Assembly: GCF_000003815.2 (NCBI RefSeq)
Contig: NC_049983.1
Location: forward strand, 17,819,515-17,883,514
Source: Branchiostoma floridae
Lineage: Eukaryota; Chordata; Leptocardii; Amphioxiformes; Branchiostomatidae
Direction: 5' to 3'
DNA: 64,000 bases
Of this stretch, positions 36,924 through 47,800 are shown one piece after another (the stretch's first letter is position 1; each line of letters begins with the position of its first letter). The translations under genes and the position numbers were made by a program. The notes beneath the pieces are model-generated. The model was not told the DNA's origin. It searched no databases and saw only the letters and a list, made by a program, of their open reading frames with translations.

Positions 36924-39532
36924 GGACCAGTCGTATTCATTACTTCCAAACCCCTTTCTGCCTGTATGCTCCGGACAATTTATGCTGACAGTTACGCAAA
37001 GCAAGGAACGGTTTCACATTCCTATAAGGACTCGGCCGAGATCTGTTCGCTGCACACAGGTTCATTCTGTTGGTAATATCATTGCAGTGCAGAAAATGCA
37101 GGCTTTGCAAGAAAGAAGGCCGTGGTTGTAGTGCAAACATCATGGGTCAAACAAAGTCATTTCAGGAGTACTTTTTTGCCATTGTTGAAATTTGTGGTCC
37201 ATCCATACATTTGTACATGACTGTTGTACTGTCAACAGGTTGTGGTTGTCTGAACAGGGCTGTCTCCAGAACCTATCCCTCTATCCAGGTAAATTGTGTG
37301 TTGGGACAAAAATTTCACCCCGTTGATCAAAAAAATTCTGAGCATCTTGACATAAAATTAATGAAAATGTGTTTTCGTAAGCTTAAAATGACAGATTTAA
37401 CAAAGAAAGTCAACAACATTGCCCGCCAAGCTATGAGTGGGAAAGGAAAAGAAAACCTGGCAACAGCCCTGCTTCTGAGATGCCAAAAATGATACAGACA
37501 CATGCAGAACAAGATTGTTTTGGAAAGAACACAGTAGTACAGATGCAAAAGTACATGTATCTGGCACAAGCATATGGGATAAGAACTTGCTTGCAGGAGC
37601 ATAGAAGACGTGTGCTGTTTGGAAGATATTGTTTGAGTTTGGAAAAGAAAACGTCCAAAATGTACTGTTTTCTTGTAATGAAAATTGTACATGAAGCACA
37701 GATATTGGGATACGTGTTTGTGGAAGTATATTTTGGTACAAAGTATTGTGTATATGTCACCCTCACAAATGTCAACTGTATCATGTAACACCAGTCACAA
37801 ATACTCTCAAAATTGGAATATTTTTATGAGAAGAAAAAAAAAGAAAAGTATTTATGGTGGTGAAAAAGACAGCCTTAAAATGCAGGTGAATCTGCAGCTG
37901 GTGAATGAGGTGCTGTATTTCCCAGCAGAGTTTGTGAGAATGTGAGAGGACAAATTGTCTGCTGAGGAAGGCAGGCCCATGCAAACTTGACATCACAATA
38001 AAGAAGGAATGTGGAACTGAAACTACAGTCTGCTGTGTTGTTTATTTTAGTCATTATTGCTTACAGAAGATAGGTGAAACACCTTTTGAAGTTTCTAATA
38101 CTAGAAATAGCTTTACATCTGATTTGTTGATCCATGGAGGTTCTTTTTTTCCATCTCCTTGATTGATCACATTCAATCTCAAAAGATTGAAGAGTAATTT
38201 TACTTTTATTAATCTAAGTATGTCTTATTTCCTACTAGTTCCAATTCTATTTTTGAAAACAAATGTATGAGCACATATACGTACGTGCATAAACTGTAAT
38301 CTCCAAGCAGATCCTTCAGTAGCCGGCCTAGGAGTGTTCATTACTGCACTGGTTCAAGTTTAAGCATTTTCTTATCGTAATAGGCATACAAAAAAGGAAT
38401 GTCAACACTCGTAGTTCAGCCGAATACAATAAGACTGCCATACACATTACAATCATATAAACACAATACATAAACTAAATTTATATGGTCCATATAACAA
38501 ACGGAATACATATTTGAATACATTCTGAGGTGCAGAATACATGTACATGGTATTGCTTTCTTTTTATGACATGTGCGTTCTCCACAACACACACAATCAA
38601 TCAAACTATGGTGTCATAAAAAAGACAGGAATTGTGGGAGCATAAATTGCAACATCTGAATCTGGTATTGGGGGGTAGACAGGGGCACACTTCAGACACG
38701 CTCAAACTATTCTATGGAAGCCCATGGAATACCAAAAAAAAAGACCTGTTTGGAATACCTCTGTCAAACAGCTAGGTATGACAAAATGATATACAAATGT
38801 ACTTATTACATGGGTAGTATAATTATATTGCACAAGTTTCTACATTCAATAAGTACAAAAACAACAGTTGTTTCAAGTAGAGAAAGTCATTTTCTAGATT
38901 CCTATTCCATCTTGAATAGAAAATCGCACCTTTATTTGTGGTGGAAAAAAAATCAGAATTCTTATAGGAAGGGAATTTAATTTTTATATGACATTTGAAG
39001 CTGGAAAATTATTTTACTTATTATTCAATGTCATTCAGCATTTCAGGCACCATCTCTACATTCTCTCATTCTCACTACAGGAGCAACATTGTTTTCTTTC
39101 AGAAAATAAACCTGAATTGAAAAATGGATAGAGTTGCCTGAAAAGGTAATACCGGAACATCAGTGTTGTGCTAAAAACAGGAAGTTTGCTCCAGTCACAT
39201 TTGCTTCTATTTTCAATCTGTTCTTTTCTACCTACAATGTATGTTGTGGTTCTCTCTTTTTTTGTAGCTTTAATAAATATGTTAGTATACATGTCATAGA
39301 GTTCTGGCAAAAACACTCAAAACTTGGAGTGCCAAAAATGCCTAACTTTTGCCACAACAAATAAAAAAGAAACACAAATGTAGAAGTAAGATTGACATTT
39401 TTAGAACTGAGAAGTTCAAGTCAAGTACTGTAGGAAGAATTGATTGCGGTACTTAGAATGTAATTATGAAAATAAGTTATATATAAACTACTGGACAGGA
39501 GCAACAACATGAAAGGACCGTGTATTGTAGAG
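36924..39532. other. Intergenic / probable CCDC115 3' UTR, no gene seen
   Basis: Open frames on both strands at 37070-37800 lack splice structure or recognisable motifs. On the - strand, AATAAA occurs at 38938-38933 (TTTATT on +), a possible end for the CCDC115 transcript. A plus-strand AATAAA lies at about 37995. Nothing else can be supported. Confidence 0.3.
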
Positions 39533-42500
39533 TTAGGCAGATTGTTGCACTAGCTGCTGTTTCTGACGGAGAAGCTGGCGGTACTCCAGTCGCAACTGGT
39601 CAATCTGGGACTGCAGGCTGGCCACCTGGCAGGACATGGCTATAACTGCAGGGGAAAAAATTATTACATGTTTGTTTATCATTATGGTCAATGGTTGCCT
39701 TGATATGTAATAACTGTATGGGAAGAATTAAGAGTAGAGGAAAGATTTGTACATACAATATACATACAGCCAAACCTGTACAAATGATCACCTCTACATA
39801 AGGACCATCTGGACAAAATGACCACTTTTTCCCACCTGTGCACATAGACCAGATTTCATTGATTCCCTGGGTGGTTTTCTTGGACAGCTTTGACTGTATC
39901 TACATCAAGGACTGACAAGGAGGTTAAAAAAGCCCTAATAATAGAGATAGAGGTGGCAGTAAAGGTAAACAATGCACAAACACCCTCTTACAACTTACAT
40001 AGGAATTGCAACATGGTCAAGTAAATACATGGCAGATAGGAGAAGGAAAAGGCATACCCTGGGAGAAGCTGTGTTGCCCATGTCTGAGACAGGGTGGCAC
40101 CAGGATACCAAACCACCTCAGGGGGTCCTGCAGGCTGTGGGGGTCAACGACCTGATGTAACTCCAGATCCTCCACACCGCTGCTCAACTCTGCAACCTCA
40201 TCATCCTCCTCCTCATCAGATCCCTCCCTCTGTTCCTCATTCTCCTCATCCCCTCTGCCGGTGTGTCTGCGGCGCACCTTGCTTTCTATTATGTGAATTT
40301 ATAATTAATTACATGTAGAGACAGATTGCTTTAATTACATTGCCTGATTAATTCTGTTTCGTCTTTCTGACCTAATCTTTAGTGGGAAATTCAAATGAAT
40401 TAAGGAAGCTTTCAATCCCCATATCTCTCAAAATAAACAATGAATTTCTTACCTTGGTCATCAAAGGAAACTTTCTTGGCAGCTCCAGAGCTGGACTTGT
40501 TGGGAATGATTCTGTCTAGATTGAATTTGCTGCAGCTATCTTCTTCACTGTGAGATATAGATGGAAGATACAATAGAGGATTTATATTAAGCTCAGCCTG
40601 GGTACCAGCCTTTTTAGCTCTCTCAATCATTTCCCTGGATGCCAGCCTTTTAGCTTTACTCCTCTGAGGCTTTCTCTGTTGTTTCATTTTTATTTTAACC
40701 ATCATTACCATATGAACAAGACAGTGACTGCATTATTCAGCCCTGTGCTTCAGAGTCTTTTACCAACATAGCTCCAAAAAAGTAGTTAGTTCCATGCAAT
40801 CTATTGAATATTTTGTCAAAACATTTGACTGATTGTTTGAATAACTGATTGATTGAGAAAGAGAGAGGGGTAAGTGAAGGCAACAACAGTTTCTAATAAT
40901 TATGCAGTGTTCCATATACATAATCTTGCTCCATCATGAATACATCATTGGCAATTTATCAATCATGCAACAATTACGGGTTTACGGAAAAGGCTGGGCT
41001 GTCTTCCTGGGCTGTCTTCCTGGGCTGTCTACCTGGGCTGGCTATCACGTCAGGCTACTTGGACCTACGAAAGCCCATTGGGACAAAAACTGTTTTAGCA
41101 GTAGGGTTGTTTGTGCTCAATGAATACGCTATGTGTGAAGGAACTGTATTTGAATGGGCTGTATGTGAAGGAGCTGTGTTTGAAGGAGCGGTGTGTGAAG
41201 GGGCTTTGTGTGAAGCAATTGTGTGTGTTAAATAACCCAGATGTTCTGGGTTCAAATCAGTTGATATGCCACCGATCTTGTGCCGTTGGGAAGAGCTATT
41301 AACACGATTTATTGGGCTGATTGGATTAGTCTTAATACTGGTGGTTAGTTTGTCAAAGGCGTCCAGGAGCCATTCTTTAGTGGCTGTCAGGGTCCTTCTA
41401 CGCCATACATTAAGATCGACAATTGAATCGTTGCTAAAATTGAATTCTTTTCGTTCGAATGTTCTGTCGAAATGTCGCATTGCTTACAACAATTGTTTCC
41501 GTATGATAATGAATTTTCCTAGATCTTGTAGCGCAAGTGAAATGTTTGTATTTAACAATACGGATACCTTCGACGCCAGATGGCGCAAACAGTGCCATTC
41601 ATTTGTAAGTAGGCTTTTCAATTCATCCAATACCATTGTGCAGTCTGTGCTCAGGTCCGACTCTTTTTACCACAATTCTTTCTTCCCCAATCTCTGCCGG
41701 CGCCTCTATACTTAGTCATAATATTTTCATGATGGTCTAAAATGTTGTACATATTTTATGTTTTTCATGTTTGTCCAAGTGTCTTATGGGCCAGTTAGAG
41801 CCTGAAATAAAGTAAAGTAAAATGCAAGGGTCTAGAACTGCTGCCATTCGGTGCTAACGTGACCTCAATACGACAGCAATTACCCCAGGTGTAGCCATAG
41901 GACTTAAGGTTTTGAACCACTTACACTGGGAAGGAAGGACCCCTAGTCTTTTCCGTAAGTCATTTGCCCTATCTGAGGGACCCTTATAATTACCGAAGAT
42001 AGGTACTCTTTTTAAGAGCCCTTCCCAAGTGTACAAAATCGGTGGCATATCAACTGATTCGAACCCAGAACCTCTGGTTATGTTACATACACAGCTCCTT
42101 CAAACGCAGCTGCTTCACACACTGCCACTTCACACAACTCATTCACATAATAACACACATATCCTTCAGACACAGCTTCTTCGCTGAGCACAAACAACCC
42201 CTACTGCTAAAACAGCTTTTGTCCCAATGGGCTTTCGTAGGTCCAAGTAGCCTGACGTGATAGCCAGCCCAGGTAGACAGCCCTGGTAGACAGCCCAGGT
42301 AGACAGCCCAGCCTTTTCCGTAAACCCAACAATTACCTGACATGTACATGAACCAGCGGCTCCATGATGGCTGCATACTGGATCTGTCCTACACCCTTCA
42401 CACCCAGGGAGTACCGAGCTTTCGCCAGGTTAAAGTAACCCTGAAATAATAATGACAAATACATTGTTAGCCAAGGGTGGCAAAGTGGCCTTATCATGGC

Positions 42501-43034
42501 TACTTCGGGTGTTGACTTAGGTTCCAGGTTCTAATCCATACCAAGGAGTTTAAATATCATGATTTTTAACCTCCTTGTCCATACAATTCGTCAGGCCTTC
42601 TCTACTTATGCTTTTCAACCACATACACACATACAAACGCTACCAATAACATAGCATTCTAGCGAAGGTAGCATACAAACAAACAAGTTCTCTTCAATCA
42701 TAATATTGATTTTCATATGATTAATCGTTCTATTCATGAGTTTTTTGCGAAATAAAATGTACACGTATTACAAGCAGACAAATTAAAACGCCTAGCATAC
42801 TATCAATATAACACATTGCTTGTACTCATGCTATTCAGAAAATCAATACAAGCTACATAAAAATGTCAACACCTCTGCTGAAAATTATCGCCTGACCCCG
42901 CCCCCCTCCCCACCTTTACCAACCTGCTTCAAATGATCGTCCATTCTCTTCCTGGCCGCAGTGAGAGCCTCCAACTTGTCAAACAGTTCAACAATAAGTT
43001 CATCCAGTCTCTCACACACCGTAGATATGTCCAT
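39533..43034 (-). CDS. CCDC115: CCDC115 / Vma22 homologue, V-ATPase assembly factor
   Basis: Five coding exons on the - strand: 43034-42924, 42440-42337, 40727-40453, 40285-40058, 39645-39533; 831 nt, 276 residues, all phases consistent. Known role of the family: ER/ERGIC factor working with TMEM199 (Vma12) in assembly of the V-ATPase Vo sector. Visible here: an N-terminal coiled coil (VCERLDELIVELFDKLEALTAARKRMD), then GYFNLAKARYSLG..QYAAIMEPLVHV in exon 2, a charged linker, and the signature DPLRWFGILVPPCLRHGQHSF (about 217-237), closed by a helical C-terminus (MSCQVASLQSQIDQLRLEYR). The human protein is 180 residues; the extra length is the basic and acidic linker of exons 3-4. The exon 3 acceptor (GCAG before 40727) is weak and was chosen by phase. 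The exon 2 donor lies in a transposon target duplication. Confidence 0.9.
40978..42327. mobile_element. Long-TIR element (Mutator-like) with 9-bp target duplication in CCDC115 intron 2
   Basis: Left arm 40978-41305 and right arm 42005-42327 are inverted copies of about 320 bp: ends GGGTTTACGGAAAAGGCTGG / CCAGCCTTTTCCGTAAACCC, then GGGCTGTCTACCT subrepeats, TCACGTCAGGCTACTTGGAC, GCCCATTGGGAC and a SINE-like GGTTCAAATCAGTTGATATG. Both ends are flanked by the direct repeat AACAATTAC (40969-40977 and 42328-42336). Long TIRs plus a 9-bp target duplication are typical of Mutator-like elements. No transposase frame; the centre holds a LINE 3' fragment. Confidence 0.75.
41410..41820 (+). pseudogene. 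LINE (CR1/L2-like) 3' end inside the long-TIR element
   Basis: The frame ending at 41715 contains RIAYNNCFRMIMNFPRSCSASEMFVFNN, then DARWRKQCHSFVSRLFNSSN and a stop, a pattern typical of the C-terminal end of non-LTR retrotransposon polyproteins (A-YN-FR-I--LPR-CSAS-MFV). A short 3' UTR follows, ending in AAATAAAGTAAAGTAAAA at about 41807-41823, a simple-repeat tail. Only about the last 100 codons remain, so it is a 5'-truncated dead insertion. Confidence 0.65.
42468..42560. mobile_element. tRNA-like SINE fragment in CCDC115 intron 1
   Basis: TGGCAAAGTGGCC (A-box-like, about 42479) and GGTTCTAATCC (B-box-like, about 42527) are spaced as in a tRNA-derived SINE head. No proper cloverleaf is visible. 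Confidence 0.4.
42570..42900. other. Rest of CCDC115 intron 1
   Basis: AT-rich intron DNA; no feature recognised. Confidence 0.3.
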
Positions 43035-44811
43035 ACTGGTTATTCACAGCAGAAACGATGAAAAATAGCGTCGAAAATCCGATCGTCTCGTCCGTGAGTT
43101 GAATATGACCTAATGACCCCGTAAGACAGTTCTACTAATATTTTAGGGTGGAGGTAAAATTAAGAAACCCTTTTTTTATCGAAAATAAGCTAAGTTACGC
43201 TGAAATATCAATATAATATAGCAATTATATTTATATAAAATTTATAAATTGAATATGTTGTAGTTTTTGCTCTTGATAGGGGATGTAAAATTCTATTCAC
43301 CCTGTTTTGAATTGGTACAGTCCTCTGATCATTCTCATGTGATCATACGAACTTTCGAATCATGGCCTCACAGAAGTTTGCCTGCACAAAAGCCTTATTA
43401 TGTGATCCATGACAACCTGAGAACCTTGAAACAAGCTACCATGGACGTCCTATTCTATTGGAGCTTTGGGAAAAGGTTAGTTCTGAGCTCAGATTTGTCT
43501 CAAAGATGCTAAAACTGTTTCAAAACAGCTGATTAGGTCACGTCTTGTTTGAGCTATATCTGTCAGCTAATTTTAGTCCCAGCTGTTTTTGATATGCAAT
43601 ATTAAAGATAGAATTATTCTCTGAAGGGCGTGGCGGTAATTTAACTATTTCGATATGCATTTGGACCAGATTCGTCCCAGAAGTTTGAAATGTTTTGGCG
43701 TGATTCTTGTTATTTTCTCAGCGGGGAACGGTAAGTTTGGCGGGCGGGCATCCGGACAAAAACATTGCAACATTGTCACAACTGTGAACTGTGAAAGGGA
43801 CCATTGTGTTTGGTAGATGGTGTTGAACAGAAGTTTGACGGTACAGCCTTTTCAGTGTTATAAGAAAGAGTGTGAGGAAAAGTGATTATTTGATTCTAAG
43901 GAGGTATACAAAACTCCTTGGCGTAAGTTCTAAGGTCACATGCTTTGTAACTGCTAAGAAAGTTATGACCAGTGACCTCATTTAACCCCTGCTGAGTCAA
44001 CAGGTACAGCTAGGGACGGCAAACTTGCATAAAGTGGCTTTATTATTTACGACAAGTGTTGTTTACCTTGTTGTTGAGTTCTATGGAGACTGAAATATTT
44101 GGAAAAGTTTTAATAAACTGTGGTGTTTTTTAGTGGTCCATGTCCTCAAAACACCTGCTTGCCTTTTTTCATGTCCTCAAAATACCTGTGTCTTTGAAAC
44201 TGGGACAGATGGAGTCAGCTGTGAATTGTCAAATGTGATTTCTTTTACCCTCTGGCTATAGTTGCTTTTATAATGTGCATTTGAAACATCTTCAACCTCA
44301 ACCAATTACTGATTAACATAATTAAGACATCTGGTCACCATCTTATTTGTCAGTTTGACCAAGGACATTAGTTTGTCTGTCCACAGCAGACTCCAGTCAT
44401 TCCAGTTTCATGGTGAAAAAAACACAGGTATTTTAAGGACACGCTATTCGTCCTTACCTGTCCGTACCTGTCCTTACCCCAAAAATGTCACACAGCTTAA
44501 CTAAAACCTTGGTGGCAAGGTCTTGTGTAGCCAGTGGGTGCTATCCGATTACTAATGGGGCCGCCTGCTATAATTCCGGTTGCTATAATTCCATGTAGCA
44601 TGTGATTTCTTTGAGACTTTTTAATTGCACAACGGATAACCGCACACTTCTGTTAATTGCATGACTTCCCCAAATCCCAAACCGGTGCAGTCCAGCTGGA
44701 TAACTTTGCATTGTTGCACCATGTACCACCCGGATAATTGCATGAAATATGCTGGAAAATGAGGTGTGCAATTAAACGGCTTCTTCTGTACTGTTCTAAT
44801 GTCTATTCCAG
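43035..44811. promoter_or_regulatory. Divergent intergenic region between CCDC115 (-) and LRRK (+)
   Basis: The two start codons are 1.8 kb apart in head-to-head orientation, so both promoters must lie here. CCDC115's 5' UTR is short or ends near 43100 (CpG-containing GATCGTCTCGTCCGTGAG at 43081-43098). An acceptor TCTATTCCAG at 44802-44811 shows that LRRK has at least one upstream noncoding exon, not located. The last 230 bp (44560-44796) look like an old TIR element: CAGTACAGAAGAAGCCGTTTAATTGC on the minus strand resembles pogo/Tigger-type ends. Confidence 0.45.
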
Positions 44812-44847
44812 ATGACTTGTAGATAGCCCAAAAGAACTCCACCAGCC

Positions 44848-47800
44848 ATGGAGCCCTTAGCTCCAGCTGAGACCAAGAAGGACCGAACCTTGGACCTGAT
44901 GTTGGTCTTGAAGGAACACTTCGACCCCAAACAGATCTGCAGTGTCCTGAATGAGCTGATGGGACTGGTAGAAGATGGTCTGTACAAAATATTTAAATAT
45001 GTAAAAGAGGTTTTCTTGAATTCATTGTGGAGCATTTTTGCGCATTGTCAAGTCGAATGCCATATTGCACCAAACTAAGCTTTGGGAACATTCAGTTCAT
45101 GGGATTTTTCATTTTTATGTATGGGGTGTCATACTGTCTAGCAAGAGTAGTCTGTGGACACTGACACAATCAGACCTTTTCCCCAAAAGTCACAACGGAG
45201 CATCCAATCACGTGTCAGCATCCACAGTTTGGCTAGACACGCCATGAATACAAAGGAACAAGCTAGTGAACTTGTTTCCAATGCCTTTCGCAGTAACAAC
45301 ATTATCTACTGTTAGGCATTGCCAAGTTACACTTCAGCATTACCAATGTACCCCCATGTCAACCTTGAGTCAATAAAAATATTATTTATTTGTTGGTTTG
45401 GCTGTTCAGCATGCACAGCCAGGGCTGCCCAACTAGGCTGTGGCTATGAGAAATTGCCAGCCCTGCTGACAGAGACAAAATCAATGTTACACTGACAATA
45501 CAAAACAGCTGAACCCTCTAAGCTAATGCTTCCCCCCTCCCCCTGCAGGCCCCAGTCTGGAGTGTATGGAAGACTACCATGTCCACCAGCTGATTCTGGA
45601 CCTCATGACACAGTTCAAGACAAACCCAGATGTACAGGAGGTAAAGTGACATTTCAGTTGCCCCCAATAGCAGATATTCTTGCAAATACATTTGTAGATA
45701 CAGCATACCACCCCGACGCACGATGCAATAAATATGACTTATCCTCCTTTACCTGTTAAGAATGATGTTTCCACACTGAAAAAGGAGCTTGTGCCCCACC
45801 TTTATGTGTATCATTTTCTTATTGTTATCTATACCTTCGTTCTCTACATAGGTCGGCTGCAATGCCATCTGGAAACTGTTTCACCACAGCAGTCGACAGA
45901 GAAAGAGAATAGACAAAGCTGAAGCATACAAGTAAGAAATCTGAATTTCATAAATATCAAAGTAATAAATCTGAACTTCATAAAAAAAAATATATACATG
46001 TAATATAATGGAATGTTTAACAGTATTTAACACAACTAGTGTGCTGAGTAGAGAACTAATATTGGGTCAAGTTTTTGCTGTTGATGTGGCTTACCTTGAT
46101 TGCTTTTTGATATGTTCATGTGAAACTTAAACAGAATGTGAAGTTTGACTTAAAAAAAACAGGTGAACAACCATGTGAAAAAACGGCCAAATGTGAGCTC
46201 CGTAGATGATTTTACCCTTGTGTGATGTGTTGTCTTCCCCTGTACCAGACTGGTTATGGAGGCCATGGAGAGACACAAGCAGGTGGAGGCTGTGCAGGCA
46301 GCAGGACTGAGGTGTGCGGCTTACCTGGCAATATCACGTAAGTTTCACATTTGTTTTTCAATCTTATGGCTGCAACGTTGACCTTGTTGGTACAAAATCT
46401 TACACAAACCAAAATGTATTGCCAAAAATTGAAGCCAAAAGCTTTCATCCAAAACAATACAATAAATTAGTAGACTCTTCCATTTACCAGTAATGCCATT
46501 AGGGTTCATAGATGAATAATTCTACCAACTCTAAACTTAACTTACTCCTACAACTCTGATGATTTGGCCTTCTCTTCCTGTTACTCTGTGATATAATAGA
46601 AATGAAGAAATAAAGAAAGACAGACACACTGAAAGCAGTTCCTCTGTACACAGAGAGAAAATGAACTGAAGTGGCTTTATCAGTTCTAGGTACAGTGCAG
46701 TAACTGCTGTGTTGCACTCTGGCAGTGTGCATGACAGAAATCTTGTATTCCTACAGGAACAACGCGGGCCTCTATGCTGGAGAATGAAATCATGGATCAG
46801 GTGATCATCGCCATGACAGCGTTTAAAGAGAACCCATCGGTCCAGGCCAATGCCTGTCAGGCTCTCACTCACCTACTGTTTGATGGTAGGTTTCACACAG
46901 CAATGTGGCTTTGGGACACAGTGAAGGTTTAATCCAAGGTTGGCCCTAGCTGGATGTGCTGTAAGGGATTGTATCTGTCTTTTAGGATGATGATGTGAGC
47001 GCGATTCCTAGATGATAACAATTGAGGTACCATATTTGAAAAGACATAACACAAGCTGTCTGATAATACAACAACCCACATTGCAATGCTAATCTTTAAG
47101 AAAAACAATGGGCATATACGATCAAGGTAATTTTTTTGCGTGATCTACACATATGTAGCCCTGGTGCTCAACCCATGAATGTAAGATCATAACAAATAGA
47201 ATGTCATTGGAAAATAATGTAAGGGCAGTAAATGTCTTTTCCAAAGCAACTGATAAAGTAATAACTGAAATTAAGTTTATGTTCATGCAGTCTAGTACAT
47301 GTACCATAATGTGCTAAATTTTATCTTCTATATTGAGATGAGAGACACCTGACAGAGCTGGTCAGCAGTAAAGGCTACAAGTTGATTGTGGAGGCAGCTG
47401 CACAACATGCCGACTGTGCGGCTGTCATGGAGCAGGTTTTGTGGGCCCTCAGGGTGCTGGTCACTCCAGGTGACTATCATTCTGTCTATCATGAACTGCT
47501 ATCCTGTTCAGCTCATATATCTGTCTACATAGGCCAGATCACTCATACATGTGCTGTTATCAATTATAATATTATGTTGTTGTGTATGTAGCCTCATAGT
47601 ACATTTGTTTATATAACTAGTATATGTAGTTGTTAATGTTATACGAGCGATCGCTGTCCGGGGTATTCGACGGCTGGTGCCTAATAGTATGCCAGTAGTT
47701 TGCATTAAAAATTGATATTCAAATTAGCAGATCAAATTACTGGTTAATATATAAATCAATATTTTTGCCTACCACTGCGTCATTTAAAAAAATGGTGTAA

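Noticed and set aside
37070-37800. Overlapping open frames of 100-150 codons on both strands downstream of ALAS
   Set aside because: Low-complexity AT-rich translations, no splice chain, no recognisable motif on either strand.
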